From Agapetus fuscipes (Eukaryota > Arthropoda > Insecta > Trichoptera > Glossosomatidae): a stretch of DNA of 64,000 nt. The notes under the pieces were generated by a model. The model saw nothing but the letters and a program-made list of their open reading frames with translations. It ran no database searches and had not been told where the DNA came from. The position numbers were made by a program, and so were the translations under genes. Positions 37,101-49,100 of the stretch are shown one piece after another. The DNA lies in assembly GCA_951799405.1 (NCBI GenBank), contig OX637332.1:31100832-31164831 (forward strand), read 5' to 3'. The first letter of the stretch is position 1; the number at the start of each line of letters is the position of its first letter.

Positions 37101-40100
37101 ACGACTTGATGCTGTCAGGACAGTGGACCGTTCAACAAAAGAAGTAGCACTCCAACCGAAAAGAGTTATTCGCTGTTTTTGCAACCCTGCAACGCACAGC
37201 GCACGACCTTTCCGGCTCCGAAATTCTGGTACAATCAGACAACAAGACAGTAGTCGCCTACATCCGCAAGGAAGGGGGCACCAGATCCAAAACACTCCTA
37301 AATCTTACTCGAGATCTGTTGACTCTGGCAGACCAATGGGAAATCTCGCTAACAGCGCAGTACCTACCGGGAAGATACGGAGACGCGGATCACCTATCAA
37401 GAGGAAGATCCCCTCCAGAGTGGCATCTCTTACCAACAGCAACGAAGGCCATTTTCAATCATTTCGGAGTACCAAATATAGACGTGTTCGCATCTACCAC
37501 GGCACACATGAGTTCAACTTATGTGTCCAGAGACTCCACAGACTCTTGCGCAATCTTTCAAAACGCCTTCAGTCGGCACTGGCTCAACAATGCGGGTCGG
37601 ATATTTCCTCCGCCAAACCTTATACCGAGGATCCTGAGGCACCTAAACGGGGCGACCGGAACTTACCTACTCGTGGTCCCGAGGTGGCAGAGGGTCTTCT
37701 GGCGACCAGACTTAATTCGTCGATCACTCGTACCTCCGATGCAATTACCGAACCTGGTGTCAGTACTAATCAACACATCAACAGGCAATCCACCACCCAG
37801 GATTCAGGATCTAGAAATGGAAGTGGGGAAAATTGGGACTGGGGACAGTATCTTAAATTCCTGGAACGCGGAAGAGAAAAGACTGTTCCTGTCAGGATGG
37901 CGAGCTTCCCCACTCAACACATATAAACCTGCTTGGCAAAGATGGTGCCGCTGGATACTGGCGAATAATACCCATCCCAACACACCATCTCCTAATCAAT
38001 TGGCAAGGTATCTAGCGCAACTGTTCATTAACGAAAAACTATCATACAGGACTATGCTGGTACACAAGTCAGCCATCGTAACCTTCTGCAACGCAATGAT
38101 GGAAAAGAATGTCAGCTCAGATTTCCTAGTGAAATTAAATTTAAAAACATTAAAAGCACTAGCAATGGTAAAGATCAACCCTCCTAAGTCCCCTGTGTGG
38201 AATCGGCAGATAGTGAGAGACTGGCTAGTCAGGAACACTCCTCGATCAGATTCTCTCTATGAAGTTGCGTGTAGAACGGCAATCTTACTTCTGTTATCTT
38301 CAGGAAGAAGAGTACACAATCTGACCTTGCTAAATATCACAGAAGGAAACATTCTCGACGAAGGCACATCAATTGTGTTAATTCCATTCTTTGGATCAAA
38401 AACAATACCCTCAAACACCTACAATCTAATTGGAGACTTCTGGAACCCAAGGAACACAACGTCAACCCAGTCTTCTGGATAAGGAAGCTGATTGAACTAT
38501 CACGCGAAAGGAGATCAGGACAAAATCTTTATAACCTGTTCATCAGCACCCGAGTACAAGTGAAGGCAGCTGCAAGAACAATCATAGGATGGGTAAAGAA
38601 CACGCTAAAATCAGCAGGAGTAGAGGCCACTCCCGGCAGCACACGTTCAGCGGTCGCATCACTTAATCCAATAGATAACATACTGGAAAGAGGCAACTGG
38701 AAAAAGGAAAACACTTTCAGAAAATACTATCAGAAAGAGATGTTGAAACATACAGCTCCAGAAGATCTTTCCCTATTTCAACCAGTTTATATCAAATAAA
38801 GACGTCCCCGGTCACCAGGAGATAATAGACAGATCTCTCATAATATGGACTCCAGACATCTCTCAGAACACATAATGGGGGAGTTTTACCTACCATTAAA
38901 ACTCTTATTATGTTTCTATAGATGTCTGGAGTCCAGGTAAGCCCTACCTGGTGTATTATGAGCTTTATGACAAATTGCGACCGGGTTATGGGGAAACTGG
39001 AAATAGGGAACAGGAAATGGGGAAAAAGCGACCATAGAGTAGAAAGTGCCTAAAGTGTAAAAAAGTGCAAATCAAAGACCCAGGAATAGACTAAGAAACC
39101 ACATAAAAGGGGAAAAGTGATTGTTTCTCTCATAATATGGACTCCAGACATCTATAGAAACATAATAAGAGTTTTAATGGTAGGTAAAACTCCCCCATTA
39201 ATTAGTTATCCAGGAACATAAATCACACACTTTCAACACATGTTTTCACTTGTTGTTTGAAATAAAAACAAGTAAGTAAATCACAATAATATTACTTAAA
39301 AAAATATATTATACGCACATTCCATAACTAGATTTTATATCCATTAGTTTTTAAACAATTTTTTTACTCACTTAAATACTCGTCACTAAAGAGGAAAATA
39401 TATACTAGGTATTTTACAAAAAAACGTAAACAGTTATATCTATCTGAATAGAGTATACTTGCCTGGATTTTGTTTATAAACATTGGTACACACGCGCGGG
39501 ACGAGAGATCGAGCTGTTCTGACGAAATATTTGAGAAAGAATACTTTCAAAATATGTATAATATGAGATAATATTAGTGTACCTATAATGTAAGCAACAA
39601 AAAAGTTTGAAAAATTTTAACACCGATGTCAGGGGAAGCTTTAAACTTGGATGACATGCATAGATGCCAGCCGCACTGTATGCAAGTTACGTCATGACAT
39701 CTATGCATGCCAGCCGCAGCCAAAGGGTTAAAGACGTATCTTTACAAAAATCTTTTCCGTGATTTGAGAGAGTCCATGAGGTGTGTCACAAACAAAAACA
39801 GCGCTCTGTAGTTATGTGTACCTTTTTAATAAATTATCCTCCTATTATGATAATAAAGATGATGATATTATCATTTTCTGATTTATAAAATGTAATTTGT
39901 CCTGTATGTTCCTTGACTTATAGGTTGGTATGCGGCTGACCACCCAAGCTGTAAAAATGGTTCACTTTGCCAATGTCACCCCTGTTGCAGGGAAGGACGG
40001 CAAGAGTTGCAGGGTGTATGTCCATTTGAGATTTGGTTTTTATGTTGTAGGTTCACATGAGGCATGTGCAAGCGCGAACTTGTACGTGTCTGGTTGTGAG

Positions 40101-43100
40101 AATGCATGTTATATGAATCTCCAATGTAACATATCTTTGCATCTTAGATTAGATTAGATTAGAAGATGGCATCAACATAATGTCAAAAACAACACGTATG
40201 ATAAGAGTGGTTTTTGTTTGGCAGTCCTTGTCGATGGCTGCTTGGGAATTCATTATAGACGCCTTAAAGCACTAACAATTTTGCACGCCAAAAGGCTCAT
40301 ATGCCCTGTTTATTTCTTTTATATTAATCGATGGTAGGAATGGACAGCTTATGTCCATATATGCTAGATTTCTCATAGAAGCAAATGTACAGCACATGTA
40401 CGAGCAAGCCTTTTTTTTTTTTTTTTTAAGAAATCCTGTGCGGGAGACTCCCTAGATTCTAAAGACTCTAGGGGTCTATGACACTTGTTGTAGTGCCGCA
40501 GAGGTGTCTACATCTTTATAGAACCTACATCTTTATAGAACACATATTCTTGCATAATTCAAGAACTAATATACCGTCATTTGTTATAGATATCAGATTT
40601 CTCAGGTTTCTTGTCTAATTTGAAATACTTGATTAATACATTGTAACAGAATAAAATAAATCATTGTTATATGGGTGAGTATATAAAATTCAGATTGTGT
40701 TCAAGTTTAAATGTTTGCATTACACGATGTTTCAGATAAATCCGTCTCCTTTGAGAAGTCGGTGTCCTTTAGTGACGAGCCTCCCGACATGAACTCTCCT
40801 AAGCAGCACAGCCCTCAACATGCAGGTGATTTCTTTATATTTACTCCACAAAATTTCAGTACTTCTCTTTAAAGTATACGTAAAGGTATCGGGGTAACAG
40901 AGAGCTATATTTCATTAACAAGTCATATTGATAAATAATTTAGATTCTCCTTAGATTATTTTCTTAATGGCATAAACTTGAGAATTTTTCGTATGTAATT
41001 CTTCTCCTTTACTAATCCCCTTCTGAATATAATTATATTTCCTTATTCTCCAATGACCAAAATGGTGAGATTGCGAAAAAATGGAACCTGCAGAGTGAGA
41101 ATAAGAGAAAAGTATGTATGAGGAAGGTGATGAATGTTGAAGAGATAAAGAGATATGCAAAGACAGAAAAAATGGAGATGCATCTGTGGAGGTACCTGCC
41201 ACCCCTAGGGGAACGTCAGCAGGATACAGCACAGCTCCAATACTAAAAATTACTGTCTTCACTATCTTCCATAATCCAGAGTACAATGAGATGGTTCAAG
41301 CATATAAAAAGAATGAATGATGAATGGCTAAATGGGTAATACAAAGACAACGTTAAATGTAAGTGTGAAATCTGAAAATCAAAAAAAGAATGGATTGATC
41401 CAATAGGTGAGATTACAAGTGAATAAAATCTGTAAAGTGAGAAAAAGAAAAGAGCATACATGATGAGAGTGATTGATGAATGTCGAGGAAATGAAAGTGT
41501 GTGCAAGGACAGAATAAAGTGAAGATGCATTTGCGAAGGTATTGGCCAGACCTAAGGGAATGCTTGGTGGATACAGTCACACTAACCTAAAGGGCTACCA
41601 ACTTCCAAGCAACAAAACAAAATGACGATGCATTTGCGAAGGTATTGGCCAGACCTAAGGGAATGCTTTACAGTAACCTTACCTAAAGGTCTACCAACTT
41701 CCAAGCAGAAATTTGAAAAAAATCAGTCCCATCTTTTCCTTTCCTTCACAAAATGTCCTGCTCAGTTCCAAAACAATTTACCAACATTTAGACGTATCAT
41801 AAACATTTGTTTTTTACTCATAATCTTTGTTCCTCATCATATCTGAAAAGTTCTCAGGTTTGTAACCTAGTAGTAAATATTTTAGACTTCTTTTCTTATG
41901 GTACGGGGCTATGATAAAAATATTATTGAAATTAATAGGATAATATTTGTGCACCCATATTTAGTCAGATGGGAAGGTTTTACCAACCAAACATTAAAAA
42001 AAAAATCTGCAATACTTTTGAGTTAATTTCTTGAAAAAAATATAAGTTGTTGTAAAAATACTTTGTTTAAAGTACGAGTATATTGTTGAAATCTTCAGTT
42101 ATGAATGCTTTCTTATAAAATTGGGGGACTAGAGTACGATTCCCACTGATGGCGTCAGTAATGATATCCCATTTCAAAGTTTTCTATTTACTCAAATCAT
42201 TGTCCACAAAGCTTACTGCACCTTCACAAGAAATTAGATCCCTCTGAATCAGTAGCAGTGAACCCTTTTTCTGTGCTAAGCATAAGGGTAGATCTGGCCG
42301 CCTCCACTGTGATAATAAATGGGTTTACATGCCATTCCAAATGCAACCCTTTTGTCGACAACATGGCAAGAAGTGCAAACTTTATGAGTCTCGTAGTTCT
42401 CTTTTTTCAAGTAGCTCTTTCTCTTTTTTATTCAAGTCAAAATCTAAGAGATCTACGTTCTTAAAATTGGTACCTATCAGTAGATCATGTTTAACTCTTT
42501 AATTACCTAAACAGATTAATCTTGTAATAATTATTGATGGTTGTGTGTATTATTCTTCTGTATTTCACTAACATATTAACTGTTTCTGGTATTTGATTTG
42601 CAACAGTTGACACAAAACCACCAAAACCAGCAATAAAATCTTCAACGCTGCCGAGAATGTCGTCACAGGGTGAGTGAGAGTAGAAATCTGCATTCAACTA
42701 GAAACTAGCACCTCACACCAATTCTCACATAAACTTTTCAATAACAAAATCTTCTACAATAACAAAATTGTGGTTTTCTGTTGATTCTTCACTTAAGTTT
42801 TCAAATATGAAAGTCAAAAAATGGGAAGCTGTATTGGCAAATATATCGCCACCTTAAAAGTAAAACTGAATAAAAATAAAAAGCTCCTTGACTGATAGGT
42901 TGGTACGAGGCTGACCACCCGTGCTGTAAAAATCGGTTCACTTTTGCCAATGCCACCCTGGTTCAGGGAACGGCGGCAGGAGTTGCAAGGTTTATGTCCA
43001 TGTGAGGTTTTCTTTATTTGTATGCACACATGCAGAATGTATAGGCGCGAACCTACATGTGCCTGTCTGTAGGCATGCATTTCATATGAGCCTTAAATGC

Positions 43101-46100
43101 TTACATATCCTTGCAGCTTAGATTATAGATTATAGATTATAGAATAAATGCCGATTCACTGATTTGAGAAATCGTGGATAAAATATTTTATTGGGTGAAA
43201 CTTCTCATGGTAAGTGAACTAAATGTAAGGAAGCGCTTATGAAAAATTTCTGTAGGATTTTCACATATATTTAGTGTTTTCTCTCATGGAAAATAGGAAA
43301 AAAGGTGCGTTGATCTGAGAAACCCTTAATACGTCACTTATTCAGTTTTACATTTAAGGTATCAATATAAGAGGCCTGAATTTGAGTATAATTTTTTTAA
43401 ACTTGATTTTAATTTCTGTTCCTTCTTCTTAAACAGATCTGAAATCAAAATTTATTTTGCTAAATCTAAAATCTAAATCTAACTTGCAAAGATATTATAT
43501 TAACATTAAGGATTCATATATTTTTTCCCCCCACTGGCAGGCACCATGTATAAGTTCGCACTTACACATGCCATATGTAAGCTTGAACTCAAGCGCTCTT
43601 GGAGTGACTTCATCACAAAACGGCGCTATAAAGAAATCATCAACTCATCATCATTCCATTATAAAAACCCAAATGACCGGTCCGTAGTTCAGTGGGGACA
43701 CTTCGGACTTTGAATGGAAGGTTGTGGGTTCGAATCCCGGCGGAGCACAAAAAAATATACCATTTATATATTCAAATTTGCTCTTCGCTGGGTTGAAAAA
43801 TTCTTAAACCTTTATGACCGGTCACCAAAGGTCCATCCAGCCTTACAGCAACTGGGTCTTGCTTAAAAATTAGCGCTTTGTAGCGACGACGACCAAGCTC
43901 GTAAAAAAGGTTGATTGCTCAATTGGTAGAATGCTTGCATTCCATGCAGAGAGCAAGGGTTCGATCTCAAGGTTTACTCAGCCTTTACAAGAAATGAGAA
44001 CCAGCAATTTTCCCAGCTCCCCCGGGAGCTGGGAAACCGATACTTCAACTGAAAGTGGTTGGTGTGAGGCCGGCCCCCTTACCCGTAAAAATAAATAGGT
44101 CCCGAATCATCACATGCGACCCCTTCGGGGATAACGCAGGCAAGAAGTAACACTATATCATATATGTGTAGCTTAGTTGCGTTGCGTAAATCTCACATGG
44201 ATATAAACTTCCCTGAGATAGGGGTGATATGACACTAATACAGACATTGCAGATAATAAATAAAGATTAACTTTTACTTACTTACACAACTACAATCTTT
44301 TTATTATTTGTTAATTTTTTAACACCTAAGCCATGTATTTTTCAGAGAGAGATCGCTTGAAGCCTGTGCCGCCTCCCAAGCCCAAAGTACTGACAGGAGG
44401 TCAGCCTGTCATGGTGGCGACTGCGAACAATCAGCTGGTGGTGGTTCAGCCCTTAGAGTATCACAGTCAGCTCAAGAACCTGCAGAAGAGGTGCAAGGAT
44501 CTGCGCATGGACGTAAGAAACATTTTATGATTTTACCGGGTTCAATTTACTAAAAACTGCGGTTATTTATTTTGCACAATTTATTTTTGATTCAGTTCAC
44601 GTACGCAGTCAACTTTTCACCTACACAATGCAACAGTCACTTGACTACTCTGGCTGTAGAGAGATCTGGTATCTATGTATAGTAAGACTATAGATGATTC
44701 TCGAATTCTCGAAGATTTTACTTGACCAAACACTCGAGTCATCTAGAACAATGCAAATTATACACGTACCTGACATCTAGAGACTTCACGCACTTTATCA
44801 CAGACAAGTAAAAACACACAATAGGGTAATTTCCCTTTTTTTTTAATTCATAAAATAATAGACTACATTTTTAAAAATGCGTCTGCGTTTTTAAAAAAAT
44901 AATATTTGGCTTAGTTTTTAAATTATTTATAGCTCTTTAAAATTTGCGCATTTTCGATTTCCGGTAAAACAGGATATTTTTTTATTTAGGCGGATGTGAC
45001 GTCGATGGTTTATTGGATCTTTGGAGTGTACCGTTAGGCCTTCGAAGACCGACGGATCTATCAGTCATTTTGACGTCACAGCGTGGCTAGCCGGCCCCGC
45101 TGCGTTTTGGTGGGATTCAAATTCTCTGCATTTTATTTTTGAAAATCATCAATGATATCTTATTTTTACTACTTAAAAATATATATGGTTGTGATCCTTG
45201 AAATGTACTCTACACAACCATAGTATTTTAAACAATTTTCCCCACCACTGCAATTACCCTATATGTACCTGACATCTAGTACCTGACACACAATAGGGTA
45301 GTTGCAGTGGTAGGGAAAACGGTTGAAAATAATATGGTTCTGTAGAGTACATTTCAAGGATCACAACCATATACTTTTTGTGTAGTAAAAATAAAAATAT
45401 CAATGATCATTTTCAAAAATAAAATGCGGAGAATTTGAGTGGCGCCAAAACGCAGCGCGTTCGCCACTAGGCCCGTCGATACCTACACTCCGAAGATGCA
45501 TCGACGTCATATCTGCCTAAATAAACAAAATGACCTTTTTTCCGGAAATCGAGAATACGCTAATTTTAAAGAGCTTTAGTTTACAAACTAAGCAAGATAT
45601 ATATTTAAAAACGCAGATGCATTTTTAAAAATGTATTCTACCATTTTATACAATGAAAAAAATATGTGATATTACCCTATTACACATTTGCAACAATATA
45701 CTTTACTTAACACAAGATAATGTTTGCACAACCCAAAATTTCTTTAAAAATAACCAAAGAGACTGAACATTCATTCAAAATACATATTTATTTGTTGTTG
45801 TTAATAGAAGTTGAAAGAGGCCAAAGCTCATATTGGGTCGTAGCGTAGTCAAAGAACAAGAATAAAAAATTTAATTGATGGTTGTAAACAAGAAGAATAA
45901 ATAAAATTGAGGACATTGAGAATCAAATTACTTACTTCTTTTTCTGTAAATATAATTTCCTACTTGTTTTTGCGCCTTTAATAATCACAATTGAAAAGAT
46001 GAAGAAAACCATGTATCGCTTGTTTTATTCAGCTTTAAAAAATCTGGTTGAAAACGTCGCATTAACAGAAAATTTAATGAAAACTTAAACATTCACTAGA

Positions 46101-49100
46101 GGTGTTGTTTTATCTACCATACATTTTTTCTGTTAACATGATGGTTGAGTTTTTGCACAATATTTCACACTCCTGGTACTTTTTGTCTCTTGGGCTGTAT
46201 GTGAAAGAAAAACTGGTTTGAAATTTGATTTCTAAAATGTTTACATCTTCATAAATGTACATCTGTCTTTTTTACCTTTGCTAAGTATTGCTATCTGACT
46301 GCAAGCGCTACAGTAAACATATAAAAATATGACTCATGGACGGTGAACAGGAATCCTTACCAAGTTTTGGAATAAGAATGCAGCTAGGAATCCAAATTTA
46401 CATTTTCCTTCTATTTTCTCGTCTTCTCTTACGTCCATTATCACCATGACTAGGTGTGACTTTGTTAAACCATTTTTGAAGGATTTTCAGCCACAATGTA
46501 ATTTGGTGTCTTTGAGTCAAATTGGTAAATTTTTAATGAAAGCAAAACCGCATAGTTTTATTGGCAAAAAAAGTTGTATGAAGTATGATTTTGTACAGCG
46601 CCGTTTAGTGACACTAGCCACAAATATGGACACTCATATTTGCAACCATCGTATATTCAAAGAGAAGATCATACAAATACAATTTAAAGGAATAGATTAA
46701 GTTTGCAAGCTTGGTATTTTAGTTTTGTTTATTATCATATTCTTGTTATCTGAAACCTGAAAAGGCAGTGCTGGCTCTCGCAGTTGGTCACCTTTCTCTT
46801 GAGTTGTGAATAGCGGAAGACATTCATGAGCCGCTTACAATCCTGGAGCCTTCACAATAAATGATAACTTATTCCTGAGGGTACAAAGAAACTTCAAGTC
46901 AAGCCGTGGACGTAAGGCTGGCTCTGTGAAAATAATGGGTTCTACTAACCACGTGCGATCCTTTTAGAGACGATGTAGTAGTTGCAGCTTAGTTGCGTTT
47001 GCGTTTTTTGCGAATGATGTTGCTTTTTGCGATACGAGGTGCATGTACATTGTTGTGACACTCATATAAAGTGTGATTGTGATCATTGATGGCCTGTGTG
47101 TCTCACAATTATGTTTATTTGGATTATCTGCTAATAAGCTGGCTTCCCTTTGGACGAAACTAGCTCCCTTTGGTTCCTCTGAACATTTGGAAATCAACCA
47201 AAGCTGTCAGTTGTTACACCTACTTACTTGGCAAGCGCAACAAATTTCTTGACCATTGGACCGCGCCAGAGGCGAAGATCCAAGCTGTCCATCCACTCCA
47301 CTGCTCCTGTTGTGGCTTCGTGGAAGTCTTTCAGGCCAGGAGGGTGTCTTCTGATGGGACACTCCTCCACTATGTGCCAGACGGCCTTTATTATTCACCT
47401 TATTATTGCACATCCACCTTGGTACGATACTTGTATCCTAAGTTAAAAAAAACATGTTTGATTATCACAAAAGATGACAAAATATCGATAGGAAATTTTG
47501 GAATATAAAAAAAATGTATATAAAAATGAAACAATTGCAGATTACAAATGATTATCACCTTGAATATGATGAATTTATTTTTCAGATGCGAAACTTGCGA
47601 CGGGTAGCGCTCGTGCAATCTCACACCATGAGAGAAATGATAAACGACACGTTTGTAAAATTCCGAACTGCCACGTCTGGAGGCGGGGGCTTCACGTGTC
47701 AAGAGGAATCGGTAAACATTTATTTGGACATATTCACTTCTATTGCACAGAATATTGCCTTGGGTTGCTCAACCAAACCACCAATTATTGAGAATTTTTG
47801 GATCTAAAACCTACAAAATACAAAGACAGTACGCTCCCCCAGTTCTTGTTTGCCGTATACGCCAATCTTGTGAAATATGACTTTTTCATGTAGTTGTCTT
47901 AAGAATCAAATTCTACACAATCTGAGCTAAGAAAAACCGAGTTCTTTTAAATATTTTTAAAAATAAATTTCTTGTTTTCATAAGACACATTGGTCCAGTA
48001 CACATGCAAACATTGCTCGTGTAAAAAATTCTCAATGGCGTATACGGCAAACAAGAGCTAAGGCAGCGAGTAGACACAGCTGTCTTTTAACACTGATTTC
48101 GCCTTAAACTATGGATCAGTTGTCATAAAGGACTTGTGTATTACTGTCTCAAATGTGTAGTTGCTTGCTTACTTGCCTGTCCTCATCTGAATGCCCCTAC
48201 AGAAGATTTACAATAATGAAAACTTCACAGATAATTTTTTTACTATGCATGATGACTGAGGATGAGTTTATCCTCACTCATCATGCAGAGAGGATATCTC
48301 CTGAAGACGTTAGCTACGTTGCTAGTAAAACATCCGAGGACAGTTCTCTTAAAACGGTTCATTTAATATCCAAAAAAAAAAATTACGTGTGTAGTTATTA
48401 TTGTAAATATGTCAAACAACCTCAATTCCAACTTAAACCACACTTCCAAAAGATTGTTTGTTTTACTGATATTTTTTTTGCATTATGGTTAAGTGGTCTA
48501 AGGCAATCAGACTTATGGCAGTATTCACCATTGTCATGTGAATGCTTAAGTTTTGCTGAGGAAAAATTCCTAGTAAGTATCGAAATAGATTACTACTATT
48601 TCGATACTTACTAGAAATTTTTCCTAAGCAAAACTTAAGCATTCTCATGGCAATGGTGAATACCGCCATTAGTGTATGGTATATTATGGCACTGCTAGTT
48701 CAATTAGATGGAATCTTTTTTAAGGCATTATTTCAATTTTCTTACAGATGCGCCTTGCCCAGGAGGAAGAATTTTACAGACAAGAAATGCTGAAGTTGGA
48801 AGCTGATTTATCTGACTTGGAGTCGACTGTAGAACAGCTGAGAGGGAATGTCATCAATAGGTAGAAGATTGAATAAGAGTATTAGGCTTACACGGCGGGC
48901 TGATGATGCTGGAGAGTTGCTTTCCAGGATCTGTTGCAGTGTCAGCAGTTGCAGTTCTCTTTTACAAAGCCCCCAAATAGTTCAGCGATATCTATTGCTC
49001 GTGAATCATTAGCTTCAAAGATCAATACAGATCTCAGGGCTGTCAGCCGTTGGGGCACTGACAACCTTGTAGAGTTCAACATCAAAAAGACTCAAGCATG

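Larger units (their letters stand above)
34197..39199 (+). mobile_element. DIRS-type tyrosine-recombinase retrotransposon, structurally near complete
   Basis: About 5.0 kb, in the same direction as the host gene. It has inverted terminal repeats (34197-34402 and 38968-39199), a gag-like region, reverse transcriptase, RNase H, a tyrosine recombinase and an internal complementary region (38833-38933) that holds the complements of both outer ends. This order and the inverted ends are diagnostic of DIRS elements, which insert by recombinase and make no target duplication; none is visible here. The outermost triplet is ATT at both ends. Reading frames are broken at several points, so this copy is not autonomous. 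It lies in the intron between exons e and f. Confidence 0.92.

Noticed and set aside
36880..37926. 348-residue plus-strand open frame
   Set aside because: Out-of-frame shadow over the DIRS RNase H and linker region; the domain motifs lie in another frame.
46446..46700. 84-residue open frame starting with ATG
   Set aside because: No homology recognised, no splice or promoter context, surrounded by AT-rich intron.
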